64,000 nucleotides of DNA, taken from the NCBI GenBank assembly GCA_022825265.1, contig JAJDXE010000011.1, positions 62,001 through 126,000 on the forward strand, in the 5' to 3' direction. Position numbers and translations under genes: made by a program. Numbering within the stretch: position 1 is the first letter of the stretch; the number at the start of each line of letters is the position of its first letter. Positions 9,176-16,758 of the stretch are shown here, one piece after another. Source of the DNA: Dehalococcoidia bacterium. GTDB lineage: Bacteria; Chloroflexota; Dehalococcoidia; Bin125. Below the pieces are notes generated by a model that was given only the letters and a program-made list of their open reading frames with translations, did not search any database and was not told where the DNA came from.

Positions 9176-10513
9176 TCAGTCAAAATCAACGGGCCGCGCC
9201 GCCGGTGTCGGACGCCGCTGAGGCTTCCACAACACCTCACGCAGCAGAGCGGGAATCGCCGGCGGCAACCGCAACCGTCCGATCTCCTGTCGGTCGGCCC
9301 GGACCCAGAGGATCATGATGATCAGCAGCAGCGGTCCGTAGAAACCGGCCAGTCCGAAGAACACGGTCGGCAGCGTGTTGGCCTCGACGAATTGCCCGAA
9401 GATCGGCAGGAAGGGCAGCATGATCAACGCCCAGCCCATGTGGTTCAGCGAGAGGGCGGTGGCCCGCAGGTGGGACGGGATGCGGCGGTTGAGGTAGCCC
9501 TCCATCAGCGGCATCTGCGCGCCGCGCGCGAAGCCAAGCACGGCAAACAGCGCAATCGCCCCGAGTTGGTCCCAGAGCGCGATGCCGACATAAACGCCGA
9601 CCACCCAGAACGGCATCGAGGCCAGCGTCCGCACAATGCCCAGGCGAACCGCGAGCCAGAACGCGAGCGCGGCGCCGATGACCGTCGCGATGTGCGGAGG
9701 GGCTTGCAGCGCGGTAAAGAGCCAACCGACATCGATTCCCTGCTCCCTGAGGAACGGCTGGATCAGATAGAACTCGGGAACCAGCGCCGCCACGAGCAGG
9801 GCGCTGAAGATCAGTGAGTAGCGGATCGTCGGCGTCTTGCCGGCCAACCGCAGTGTTTCCTTCATCAGGCTGATGTAGGACAGCGCCTGTTCATCGCCGC
9901 TGTGAGCGCGTCTTGGCGGCTCGCGGAAGCCGAATGCAATCAGCAGGGCTAATCCGCTGCCGATGCAGCAGAACATCACGGTCGCCTGCAGGCCGATCAC
10001 TCCGGCCAACACGCCCCCGATGAATGTCGCCGCTACCACTGCGATTGAGCGCACCGCAAAGGCGCGCCCCGCCACACGCTCGAAATCCCTGGCACGACCG
10101 AGCGCCTGGAGGGAGTCGTGTAGAAACGCGCTGTCTGTGCCGGTCAGCGTGACCATGGACAATCCCCAGAGGCCCCAGGCCACCGCCGCCTGCCAGAACG
10201 AGGCGGAGAAGGCGAACCAGATGATGAAGGCGATGTAGATCACCAACGCCGCGCGGATCACCCGGACCCGTCCGAACCGGTCGGCAATCGCCCCGGCCGG
10301 AGCCTGTCCGAACGAGGTGATCACATAGAACGCCGGGCCGATGGCCGTGAGCTCGGCAAAGGTCAGCCCAACCTCATCGAGCGCAAACACGATCCAGATC
10401 GGCAAGAAAAATTGCAGGCTTTGGAAGAAGTAGAACACCGGATAGAGACGCACATTGCGCCGCCACCGCGGTCGCAGATCAACACCATTGAGACTGGGTT
10501 GTACGGTCACCAT
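9176..10513 (-). CDS. MFS transporter
   Basis: A 445-aa membrane protein with about 12 predicted helices in two six-helix halves separated by a basic cytoplasmic loop (FREPPRRAHSGDEQ). The loop between helices 2 and 3 contains GAIADRFGRVRV, the major facilitator signature. The substrate is unknown; sugar, drug or carboxylate transporters all share this fold. It is divergently transcribed from the enoyl-CoA hydratase gene at 10606, with a 92-bp shared promoter region, and precedes the SDR gene on its own strand. Confidence 0.85.
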   Translation of the reverse strand: MVTVQPSLNGVDLRPRWRRNVRLYPVFYFFQSLQFFLPIWIVFALDEVGLTFAELTAIGPAFYVITSFGQAPAGAIADRFGRVRVIRAALVIYIAFIIWFAFSASFWQAAVAWGLWGLSMVTLTGTDSAFLHDSLQALGRARDFERVAGRAFAVRSIAVVAATFIGGVLAGVIGLQATVMFCCIGSGLALLIAFGFREPPRRAHSGDEQALSYISLMKETLRLAGKTPTIRYSLIFSALLVAALVPEFYLIQPFLREQGIDVGWLFTALQAPPHIATVIGAALAFWLAVRLGIVRTLASMPFWVVGVYVGIALWDQLGAIALFAVLGFARGAQMPLMEGYLNRRIPSHLRATALSLNHMGWALIMLPFLPIFGQFVEANTLPTVFFGLAGFYGPLLLIIMILWVRADRQEIGRLRLPPAIPALLREVLWKPQRRPTPAARPVDFD

Positions 10514-10605
10514 CGCAGAGTAGGGTTTCCTTGCGCCAAAGCGCAGGTCGCAACGCGCTTTAGACTCAAGACATCATTCCGACAAGCAATCTCGCGAGGT
10601 GATCA

Positions 10606-11388
10606 ATGACCTACGAACAGATCAAAACCGAAACCATCGGCCGCGTCGGCGTCATCCGCCTGAACCGGCCCGAGAAGCTGAACGCCTGGACCGATGTGAT
10701 GGCCGGCGAGATGACCGAACAGATCCAGGCCTGGAACGACGACGACAGCATCGGCGCAATCGTCATGACCGGCGAAGGCCGCGCGTTCTGCGCCGGCGCC
10801 GACCTCCAGGGCTTCAACCAGCGCCTCGCCGACGACCCCGACGCCCGAGCCGGCGCCGGACGTGCCGTCAACTGGACGCAGCTGATCCGCGACTCGAAGC
10901 CGGTGGTCATCGCCTTCAACGGCTACGCGGTCGGTGTCGGACTGACCCTCGCGCTCCCCGCGGATGTCCGCATCGCAGCCGAAGGCGCGCGTCTCTCGAT
11001 CCGCTTCGTCAAGGTCGGATTGGTCCCCGAACTCGGCTCGACCCGATTGCTCGCCCAACTCGTCGGACTCGGACACGCGACCGACATCTGCCTCTCAGGC
11101 CGCATGGTCCCCGCCGACGAGGCCTACCGAATCGGCCTGGTCACCGCCGTCGTCCCCCAGGACGAACTGTTCGCGACAGCCTTGGCCAAGGCCGAAGAAC
11201 TGGCCAACAACCCAACCGCCGTCGTGCGCAAGATCAAGACGCTCCTCAACGACAACGTCACCGAGCCCAACCTGATGCGCGTCATGGAGCGAGAGGGTGC
11301 CCGCGACAGAGAGTCGCGCCGCCTGCCCTCTCACACCGAGGCCGTCACAGCCTTCCTCGAGAAGCGAGAACCCGTCTTCAACCAGTAA
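10606..11388 (+). CDS. Enoyl-CoA hydratase/isomerase family protein
   Basis: Crotonase-family enzyme of 260 aa. It has LNRPEKLNAW at the N-terminus, the oxyanion-hole segment IVMTGEGRAFCAGADLQG, and FNGYAVGVGLTLALPADVR followed by VGLVPELGSTRLL, which retains the glutamate (PELGS) used as acid/base by many hydratases. This makes true enoyl-CoA hydratase or isomerase activity more likely here than in the paralogue at 5817. Its start is preceded by GCGAGGTGATCA. It is a stand-alone gene facing a convergent HAD gene, with a hairpin between them. Confidence 0.87.
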   Translation: MTYEQIKTETIGRVGVIRLNRPEKLNAWTDVMAGEMTEQIQAWNDDDSIGAIVMTGEGRAFCAGADLQGFNQRLADDPDARAGAGRAVNWTQLIRDSKPVVIAFNGYAVGVGLTLALPADVRIAAEGARLSIRFVKVGLVPELGSTRLLAQLVGLGHATDICLSGRMVPADEAYRIGLVTAVVPQDELFATALAKAEELANNPTAVVRKIKTLLNDNVTEPNLMRVMEREGARDRESRRLPSHTEAVTAFLEKREPVFNQ

Positions 11389-11399
11389 CAAGCACGCTC

Positions 11400-11438
11400 A
11401 GCAGGTTCCCAGTCCCGGCCCCAGAGCCGGGACCTGCT
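11400..11438. terminator. Hairpin between convergent genes
   Basis: AGCAGG (11400-11405) pairs with CCTGCT (11433-11438), and the inner stem TCCCGGC/GCCGGGA (11413-11419 and 11426-11432) is perfect, with a 7-nt one-sided bulge between the two. It sits between the convergent enoyl-CoA hydratase and HAD genes and could end either transcript. There is no T-run, so it may need Rho or act as a stabilising stem. Confidence 0.45.
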
Positions 11439-11480
11439 CGGGGTCAGCGCTCCAGACCCAAACACAAGCGAACCCGATTC

Positions 11481-12134
11481 TCAGACCGAAAACAGCAGGC
11501 GTTGCACGCCGACGAGATTGTCCGCCGTGTGCGTCGCGCCAAACCGACGCAGATAATCCGCGTCCCGCACCCCGACGATCCCGATCACGCCGGCAAACTT
11601 CGCGTTGCGCCCCGCGCCCATGTCCGATTCCGTGTCTCCCACCATCACCGCCGACTCCGGCTCGCCCTCGAGAATCTCCAGCGCGTGCAGCAGCGGAGCG
11701 GCATGCGGTTTCGGATCACTGGCGGTGTCGGCCCCGATGATCGTCTCGAACCGATCCGTCCAGCCCAACAACTCAACCGTCTTCCGACCCGCGTCCTCGC
11801 GCTTGTTCGTCACCACAGCCAGGGGAACCTCAGCCGCGCCGAGCGCATCCAGCAGAGGCTCCGCTCCCGGCAACGGACGAGTCTGCGGCATGTACACGTC
11901 CTCGTACCGCTTCAGATAGTCCATGTAGATCGCGTGCGATTGCTCGCCGTCGAGCCCGAGCATGTTGTACAGCATCACCGGCAAGGGTGGACCGATGAAC
12001 TTCAGCAGCAGCTCCTCGTCGACCGCGTGCCCGTGAGCATTGATCGTGTCGAGCATGCAGCCGATCACCAGCGGCTCGGTGTCCGCGAGCGTGCCGTCCA
12101 GGTCAAAAATGACCGACTCGTACCGCGGCCTCAT
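11481..12134 (-). CDS. HAD family hydrolase, phosphoglycolate phosphatase-like
   Basis: A 217-aa HAD phosphatase with motif I FDLDGTLADTEP, motif II AVVTNKRED, Lys in DPKPHAAPL and motif III MVGDTESDM. The helical cap between motifs I and II is of the Gph/PpaX type, suggesting small phosphoesters such as 2-phosphoglycolate or pyrophosphate as substrates. The ATG at 12134 is chosen because the protein begins MRPRYESVIFDLDG. The extended frame upstream adds 36 low-complexity residues. No clear Shine-Dalgarno precedes this ATG. Instead it overlaps the TGA of a tiny upstream frame, so translation may be coupled to it. Confidence 0.8.
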   Translation of the reverse strand: MRPRYESVIFDLDGTLADTEPLVIGCMLDTINAHGHAVDEELLLKFIGPPLPVMLYNMLGLDGEQSHAIYMDYLKRYEDVYMPQTRPLPGAEPLLDALGAAEVPLAVVTNKREDAGRKTVELLGWTDRFETIIGADTASDPKPHAAPLLHALEILEGEPESAVMVGDTESDMGAGRNAKFAGVIGIVGVRDADYLRRFGATHTADNLVGVQRLLFSV

Positions 12135-12214
12135 GGGAAGCGGATGCGCCAATCGTCCGAGCCGGGCTTGTCCCGCTCGCAGACCGCCAGCTTGCCGTTC
12201 ACGAAGACGCTCAC
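12131..12214 (-). CDS. Putative 27-codon upstream reading frame coupled to HAD gene
   Basis: A short frame starting at GTG 12214 and ending in a TGA that shares bases with the HAD start (ATGA). The predicted peptide begins VSVFVNGKLAVCERDKPG and ends DDWRIRFP. It has no family I recognise. Its stop-start overlap and the lack of a ribosome-binding site before the HAD ATG are the reasons to list it. Chance is a real possibility for a frame this short. Confidence 0.3.
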   Translation of the reverse strand: MSVFVNGKLAVCERDKPGSDDWRIRFP

Positions 12215-12238
12215 ACTGAGCGCCGGTCCGGGAATCGT

Positions 12239-12367
12239 TCAATCCCGCGCCGAGGGTCGCTCGGCTTCGGCGGCAGCGCTGCGAATTTCGGCCAGCAGCG
12301 CGTCGGCGTCAACATTCAGGATGTCCGCTGCATTGCGAATCGTGAGTGGTTCGGTCGGTGCAACCAT
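12239..12367 (-). CDS. Small hypothetical protein (42 aa)
   Basis: MVAPTEPLTIRNAADILNVD then an Ala/Glu-rich helix (ALLAEIRSAAAEAE). The start at 12367 removes an upstream in-frame extension that runs into the divergent promoter region. The middle could form a short amphipathic helix pair like a single HTH or oligomerisation helix, but this is too short to assign. It lies 24 bp upstream of the small frame before the HAD phosphatase and is probably in the same transcript. Function unknown. Confidence 0.4.
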   Translation of the reverse strand: MVAPTEPLTIRNAADILNVDADALLAEIRSAAAEAERPSARD

Positions 12368-12458
12368 GTCAGAAGAGTAGCGTAGGGTCTCATAGCCCCT
12401 CGCTCGGACAGGGGACAGCACTCTCAGGAATGTGACGCAGAGTGCAGGGAGCCACTTC

Positions 12459-13763
12459 GTGATTGAGTATTTCGTGCTGCTGGCAGGGTTGCTGGCTCTG
12501 TCGGCGTTTTTTTCCAGCGCTGAGACGTCCTACCTCTCGATCGAGGGCGTCCGACTCGAGCATGAACGACGCCGTCGCCTCCCAGGCGCCGACCGCGCCG
12601 CGTCCCTCCTCCGCGAGCCCCGCCGATTGCTCGCCTCGATCCTCGTCGGCAACAACCTCGTCAACACCGGAGCAGCCACCGTCGGCGCAGTGATCGCCCA
12701 GGAGCTGGTCGGCGGCAGCGGAGGACTCAGCATCGTCGTGGCGACCGTCGCCGTCACCGTCCTGCTCGTCATCTTCGGCGAAATCGGACCCAAGTCCGTC
12801 GCGCTGCACCACAACCTGACCGTCGCGCGCTACTACTCGCTGCCCCTGACCTGGTGGTCGAGACTCATCGGCCCGGCCGTAGCCGCGCTCGACTGGCTTT
12901 CCAGGATCTGGCTGCGAGTCGTCGGCGGAGCCGAAGAAGCCCATTCCGCCCTCTCGCTCGGCGAGCTGCGTACTGCCATCGTCCAGGCCCGCGACGAGGG
13001 CGAACTCGAAGGCCAGGACACCTCAGTCCTGCTCGGAGCGCTCCGCCTCGGCGAGACCCAGGTCCGCCGGATCATGACGCCCCGACCGCAAATCGCCTCC
13101 ATCGACTCCGCCGCCACCCTCGAAGAAGCTGGACGCGCGTTTGGCGAAGCCGGATTCCTGCGCCTGCCCGTGCGCTACGGCTCGGCCGACGACTACATCG
13201 GCTACCTGCACGGCTCCGACGTCGTCGCCGAGCTCGGACGCGGCAATCGCGACCGCCGCGTCCGCGAGGTCATGCGCGACGCGCCCATCGAGTCCGAGCG
13301 CGCCTCGGTCCAGCGCGTGCTCACCGCCATGCAGGAGACCGGCCAGCACCTGATGCTCCTCATCGACGAGTTCGGCGCCACCACCGGACTGGTCACCCTG
13401 GAGGACATCCTCGAGCTCGTCGTCGGCAACATCCGCAGCGAGACCCGCGCCGGCTCCGAGCCGGTCCCAGTGCGCATCGCCGGCGAAGAGTTCGTCGAGG
13501 GACGCCGCAGCCTGACCGACCTCGCCGCCGAACTCGAACTCGACCTCTCCGACGAGGAAGCCGAGACCGTCGCCGGAATGCTCCTCCAGCGCTTCCGCCG
13601 CATCCCCCAGTCGCAGGAGTCAATCGACCTCCACGGCTACCGCTGGACCGTGGCCGAGTCCGACAACCGCCGCATCCGCCTCGTCCGCTTCCGCAAGTTG
13701 AACCCGGTCCAGGCCCACCGCGACGACGGCGACCCCCGCCACGACGTCCCCCGCGAGTCCTGA
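12459..13763 (+). CDS. CNNM/CorC-family transport protein with CBS pair
   Basis: A membrane protein of about 434 aa: an N-terminal DUF21/CNNM domain with three to four helices, including the family motif FFSSAETSYLS and GEIGPKSVAL; then a CBS pair from about residue 200 (IMTPRPQIASID; YIGYLHGSDVV); then a C-terminal CorC/HlyC domain. Relatives are Mg2+/Co2+ efflux or transport proteins regulated by nucleotide binding at the CBS pair. GTG 12459 is preferred over GTG 12432 because AGGGAG (12446-12451) lies 7 nt before it and the protein then starts MIEYFVLLAG, directly in the first helix. Confidence 0.85.
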   Translation: MIEYFVLLAGLLALSAFFSSAETSYLSIEGVRLEHERRRRLPGADRAASLLREPRRLLASILVGNNLVNTGAATVGAVIAQELVGGSGGLSIVVATVAVTVLLVIFGEIGPKSVALHHNLTVARYYSLPLTWWSRLIGPAVAALDWLSRIWLRVVGGAEEAHSALSLGELRTAIVQARDEGELEGQDTSVLLGALRLGETQVRRIMTPRPQIASIDSAATLEEAGRAFGEAGFLRLPVRYGSADDYIGYLHGSDVVAELGRGNRDRRVREVMRDAPIESERASVQRVLTAMQETGQHLMLLIDEFGATTGLVTLEDILELVVGNIRSETRAGSEPVPVRIAGEEFVEGRRSLTDLAAELELDLSDEEAETVAGMLLQRFRRIPQSQESIDLHGYRWTVAESDNRRIRLVRFRKLNPVQAHRDDGDPRHDVPRES

Positions 13764-13780
13764 TAGTCTGGTCAGAGCGT

Positions 13781-13867
13781 GCCGAGGTGGCGGAATGGTA
13801 GACGCGATGGTCTCAAAAACCATTGGGCCGCAAGCCCGTGCCGGTTCGAGTCCGGCCCTCGGTACCA
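13781..13867 (+). tRNA. tRNA-Leu (anticodon CAA)
   Basis: A class II tRNA of 87 nt. The acceptor is GCCGAGG/CCTCGGT, the anticodon arm is ATGGT-CTCAAAA-ACCAT (anticodon CAA), there is a long variable arm (GGGCCGCAAGCCC), the T arm is GGTTCGAGTCC, and 3' CCA is encoded. It lies 17 bp after the CNNM gene and 14 bp before tRNA-Gln. Confidence 0.95.
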
Positions 13868-13881
13868 ACAACATTGCCGAT

Positions 13882-13955
13882 TGCCGAGTAGTGTAACGGT
13901 AGCACTAGGGACTTTGGATCCCTCAGTTCAGGTTCGAATCCTGGCTCGGCAGCCA
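13882..13955 (+). tRNA. tRNA-Gln (anticodon TTG)
   Basis: The acceptor TGCCGAG (13882-13888) pairs with CTCGGCA (13945-13951). The anticodon arm is AGGGA-CTTTGGA-TCCCT, giving anticodon TTG. The T loop is TTCGAAT, the discriminator is G, and CCA is encoded. Transcribed with the preceding tRNA-Leu. Confidence 0.95.
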
Positions 13956-14043
13956 CTGCCCTTGTAGGAGGGAAGTGGAGTTGAGCGTTCGCCATATCCT
14001 GTTAGTCTTGCGCTTCTCCACGGCAACGAAGGAGCAAGTGTAA

Positions 14044-14541
14044 ATGGCAGTCCAACAGTTTGAACTCTTTCACGGTGCGGCAATCGTGAAGCTACTGAGG
14101 AAAAAGGGCGGAAACCCGCCAACTTTGAGGATGATCGAGACTAATCCCTCCCAGGATTGGGCCACCTATGAGCTAAACGGAGAGTTGTCCCTGTTCCTCA
14201 AGTTGAGAACTACATCACGGCTCGCAAAGGACAAGGCCAGGACATGGACGTTCCAGTTCCCGCGGGATAAGCTCGAACTTCTCTCAGGAAAGAGATACGC
14301 GGCGGTGTTGATCTGTGGAGTTGACAAGTTGGATGCTGCTGGCCAGATGGAGACTTGTTTGTTGCAGCCTGACGAATTGAAGGTGCTACTGGACCTCACT
14401 ACTCTGGGAGATGCACAAAGCAGGAGCATAAGCGTTAGATGTCAGCCAGGAAGTCAACTGCACGTGACTTCTCCACAGGCATCGGATCCTATAGTTGTAG
14501 CTCGAAGGGCACTCGACGTCTGGGAGGTTCCTGGAAGTTGA
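14044..14541 (+). CDS. Hypothetical protein (165 aa), lower-GC, tRNA-adjacent
   Basis: Starts MAVQQFELFHGAAIVKLLRK with GGAGCAAG upstream as a ribosome-binding site. The protein is a mix of alpha and beta segments with no membrane part and no catalytic motif I recognise. It ends with PIVVARRALDVWEVPGS. Base composition is clearly closer to 50% GC than its neighbours, and codons are less biased. It sits 89 bp after the tRNA-Leu/tRNA-Gln pair and before a partial tRNA copy, a location typical of acquired genes. I cannot assign a function; a defence or plasmid-type accessory role is only a guess from context. Confidence 0.65.
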   Translation: MAVQQFELFHGAAIVKLLRKKGGNPPTLRMIETNPSQDWATYELNGELSLFLKLRTTSRLAKDKARTWTFQFPRDKLELLSGKRYAAVLICGVDKLDAAGQMETCLLQPDELKVLLDLTTLGDAQSRSISVRCQPGSQLHVTSPQASDPIVVARRALDVWEVPGS

Positions 14542-14684
14542 GTGACCCACAGCGATGTCATCGCCGTGGAACCACGAGGTCGCCGCTGGTACTGGAGCCG
14601 ATCGCCCAATCTCGTTAGCGGCATCCAGCCAGGGGGAGATGCTGGATACGCTTCTGCATTGGTAGTATGAATTTGGCAAGAATA

Positions 14685-14735
14685 GCTGCCCGGGCAGGAC
14701 TTGAACCCGCAACCTAGCGGTTAACAGCCGCCCGC
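14685..14735 (-). repeat. Truncated tRNA-Asn copy (51-bp direct repeat, distal copy)
   Basis: Identical over 51 bp to 14971-15021, the 3' two-thirds of the intact tRNA-Asn. It covers the anticodon arm through the discriminator. The encoded CCA is not conserved, and the D arm and acceptor 5' strand are absent, so it cannot make a tRNA. Its position downstream of the tRNA 3' end is that of an attachment-site copy left by site-specific integration. It also supplies the last codons and the stop of the HicB-like gene. Confidence 0.85.
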
Positions 14736-14945
14736 AGGAGGCGCCGCCAACTCGACGGACGGAGCGGGAACTGGATGGCCGAATTCCTTTGCAGTGTCGA
14801 TCCACAGAGACATGGCCACCTGTACCTCGCGGAGTGCCTCGTCGTAGGTGTCGCCGAGCGCTGAGCAACCAGGAAGGTCCGGGACGGCGGCCACGTACAT
14901 CCCGTCCTCGCCGCTCCAGAAGATCGAGATGGCGTATCTGTGCAT
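14721..14945 (-). CDS. Orphan HicB-like antitoxin-fold protein with tRNA-derived 3' end
   Basis: A 74-aa protein MHRYAISIFWSGEDGMYVAA... with the HicB core: an edge strand, YVAAVPDLPGCSALGDTYDEAL, then a helix ending GHPVPAPS. In HicAB systems HicB neutralises the HicA mRNA interferase, but no HicA is present on either side. The last four residues (AGGC) and the TAA stop are encoded inside the truncated tRNA-Asn copy; the stop overlaps the former anticodon loop. The ATG lies only 24 nt downstream of the intact tRNA-Asn 3' end and has no Shine-Dalgarno. It may therefore ride on the tRNA transcript and be freed by tRNA 3' processing. Confidence 0.75.
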   Translation of the reverse strand: MHRYAISIFWSGEDGMYVAAVPDLPGCSALGDTYDEALREVQVAMSLWIDTAKEFGHPVPAPSVELAAPPAGGC

Positions 14946-14968
14946 GGGTGATTCTGGACTAGCGATGA

Positions 14969-15044
14969 TGGCTGCCCGGGCAGGACTTGAACCCGCAACC
15001 TAGCGGTTAACAGCCGCCCGCTCTACCAATTGAGCTACCGGGCA
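14969..15044 (-). tRNA. tRNA-Asn (anticodon GTT)
   Basis: On the minus strand: acceptor TGCCCGG/CCGGGCA, D arm GCTCAATTGGTAGAGC, anticodon loop CTGTTAA (GTT), T loop TTCAAGT, discriminator G and encoded CCA. A TAAGAT -10-like hexamer lies about 20 bp upstream. The 3' part is duplicated at 14685-14735. Confidence 0.95.
14971..15021 (-). repeat. 51-bp direct repeat inside tRNA-Asn (proximal copy)
   Basis: Identical to 14685-14735. The distance between corresponding ends is 286 bp, so the unit between repeats holds only the HicB-like gene. This copy is part of the functional tRNA. Confidence 0.85.
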
Positions 15045-15153
15045 TCGCCTCCACAATCTTAGCGCGGCCCGACACCTCGATCACCCCGCATCTGACTCGC
15101 CAGACGCACTGAGCCCGACGCCCCGCACCCAAAATCGGATACAATAAGAACGC

Positions 15154-15370
15154 ATGAACGAGAGAGGGCCAGAGCGCATGTCCAGCCGACATCCAGATTC
15201 CATCCCGCACGTTCCTGTTCTCACCTGGCTATCTCTGGCCGAACGCACTCGAAATCGAGCAAGATCTGGCCAGATCTGGCGAAACCTAGACAAACCTGAA
15301 CACCTAGACGCCCGATCTCCAGTCCAGCAAAGGAAATCCGAGCAAACGACCCAAAATTCTCGCCCGAACA
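15154..15370 (+). repeat. Intergenic element with four 10-bp tandem units (copy 1)
   Basis: The 338-bp gap between tRNA-Asn and the RNase D stop contains no convincing gene. It holds four imperfect 10-mers in a row at 15264-15303: ATCTGGCCAG, ATCTGGCGAA, ACCTAGACAA, ACCTGAACAC. Past them is a CAGCAAA ... CAAAATTCT segment ending just before the rnd stop. The same order of parts occurs at 46049-46215, again beside an orphan HicB-like gene and before the stop of a minus-strand gene. A TACAAT hexamer (about 15133-15138) precedes it. Frames starting at 15154 (+) and on the minus strand stay open, but codon use is poor; a non-coding or vestigial element is more likely. Confidence 0.5.
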
Positions 15371-15382
15371 GCCCCGCCACCG

Positions 15383-16627
15383 CTAACTCGGCGACGGCAG
15401 CCCGCCCACCGCCAGCGGATTCGCCGACAGCGGGTCGTTGATCCGCAGGCTGATCCGACCCGCCAGCGCCTCGAGCAACGGCTCGCCGCAGACCTCGCCG
15501 CGCCAGCCGCTGAGCAGCCGAGGCATTTGCTCGGCCGGCCGGCCGCCCTCGTTCCACGAGACCACCGCCCGCAACTGCGAGCTGCTGCCCACGAGCTCAG
15601 GGTCAATCTGATGCTTCGCGCACGCCGCCGCCAGCACCGACTCCAGGAACAGCACCACCATCCGCGACGGCTTCCCGCCATGATGCCGAGTCGCCCGCGC
15701 GGGTAGCTCCGCCTCGGGAATCGAAAGCGCCGTCTCAATCGCGCCCAGAACATCGGAGAAGTACGACTGCTTGAGCTGCCCAACCCCGCGAACGCTCTTG
15801 AGCTCTGCCTGCGAAGAAGGCCGAGTCGCCGACACCGCCACCAGCAGATCGTCCGAGGCAATCCGTCGGAAGGGAATGTTGCGCCGGCTCGCAACCGACT
15901 CGCGCCAGGCCGAAAGCTCACGCAACGCCGCCAGAGAGCGCGGAGACAACTTGTTCGCCCCCGAAAGCCGACGCCACCGGTCGCTCTCGCGCCGGCTCAG
16001 CCGGTCCAGCCGCGTCTCCGTCTCCTCGCGCAACCAATCAAACCGCCGCTGCTCCGGATCGTCCGACATCCGCCGCACAAACCGGTCGTGCAGCCGAATC
16101 AGCCAGCGAACATCCTCAGCCGCATAACGCTGCTGAGCAGCAGTCAACGGACGCTGCAGCCAGTTCGTCCGAGACTGCGACGGCCCAACCCCGCGCCGCA
16201 ACTCCCGTCCGACCAGCTTGTCGTAGGCAATCGGGTAATAGTGCCCGCTGAACGCCGCCGCAAGCTGAACGTCAAACAGGTCTCCCGGCGCCCGCCCCGT
16301 CCGCTGGAAGCAGAACTGAGCCTCCTGGTCGTGAGCATGGACAATCGTCCGCACCGACGGGTCCGCCATCGCATCCCAGATCGGCTGGTCGGGCGCCTCC
16401 TGGATATGTTCGGCCAGCGGATCGATCAGGAAAATCTCGTCGCGCGTCGCGACCTGCAGCAGCGCCAGTTGCGGCTGATAAGTGCGTTCCGAGACAAATT
16501 CGGTGTCGAGGCCCATCACGCCGTCGTCGCGGATGCGGTCGGCGAGTTCTGCGACATCTTCGTGTCGGTCGAGCAGTCGGCCAGCCGATTTCGAAGCGCG
16601 AGCGCTAGTCAAGGGGCTCAAGGGCAT
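15383..16627 (-). CDS. rnd: Ribonuclease D
   Basis: A 3'-5' exoribonuclease of 414 aa that trims tRNA precursors and other structured RNAs. DEDD-type active site: LDTEFV (Asp41, Glu43) as Exo I, HAHDQE (Asp100) as Exo II and YAAEDV (Tyr168, Asp172) as Exo III. An HRDC domain lies at about 215-290 ([15 protein letters not shown]...). The last 100 residues form a second HRDC-like helical region, as in family members. Start ATG 16627. It runs convergently to nothing but the repeat element; rpmJ lies divergently upstream. Confidence 0.9.
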   Translation of the reverse strand: MPLSPLTSARASKSAGRLLDRHEDVAELADRIRDDGVMGLDTEFVSERTYQPQLALLQVATRDEIFLIDPLAEHIQEAPDQPIWDAMADPSVRTIVHAHDQEAQFCFQRTGRAPGDLFDVQLAAAFSGHYYPIAYDKLVGRELRRGVGPSQSRTNWLQRPLTAAQQRYAAEDVRWLIRLHDRFVRRMSDDPEQRRFDWLREETETRLDRLSRRESDRWRRLSGANKLSPRSLAALRELSAWRESVASRRNIPFRRIASDDLLVAVSATRPSSQAELKSVRGVGQLKQSYFSDVLGAIETALSIPEAELPARATRHHGGKPSRMVVLFLESVLAAACAKHQIDPELVGSSSQLRAVVSWNEGGRPAEQMPRLLSGWRGEVCGEPLLEALAGRISLRINDPLSANPLAVGGLPSPS

Positions 16628-16758
16628 ACGCAGTTGAAGCCTCGTTCATCAATCCGTTCGAGGATAGCGTCAACTCGGTGATACGTCTGCAACAAACCCG
16701 CCAGCAAGAGCGAGGCCGAGCGCGTGGTACGATTTCCAGAGCAGCAATCGGAGCCCTC

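Noticed and set aside
10599..12380. Very long plus-strand frame (593 codons)
   Set aside because: It overlaps the enoyl-CoA hydratase and HAD genes in other frames; the translation is Arg/Pro-rich shadow sequence with no domain.
13779..13967. Short frames across the tRNA-Leu/tRNA-Gln pair on both strands
   Set aside because: They translate the tRNA genes themselves; no independent coding evidence.
14685..14735. Possible second tRNA-Asn
   Set aside because: Only the 3' part is present; no D arm or acceptor 5' strand, so it is a repeat and not a gene.
15081..15557. Minus-strand frame of 158 codons containing the 10-bp array
   Set aside because: It overlaps the end of the well-supported RNase D gene in another frame and has no recognisable domain, although it aligns weakly with the minus strand of the second array.
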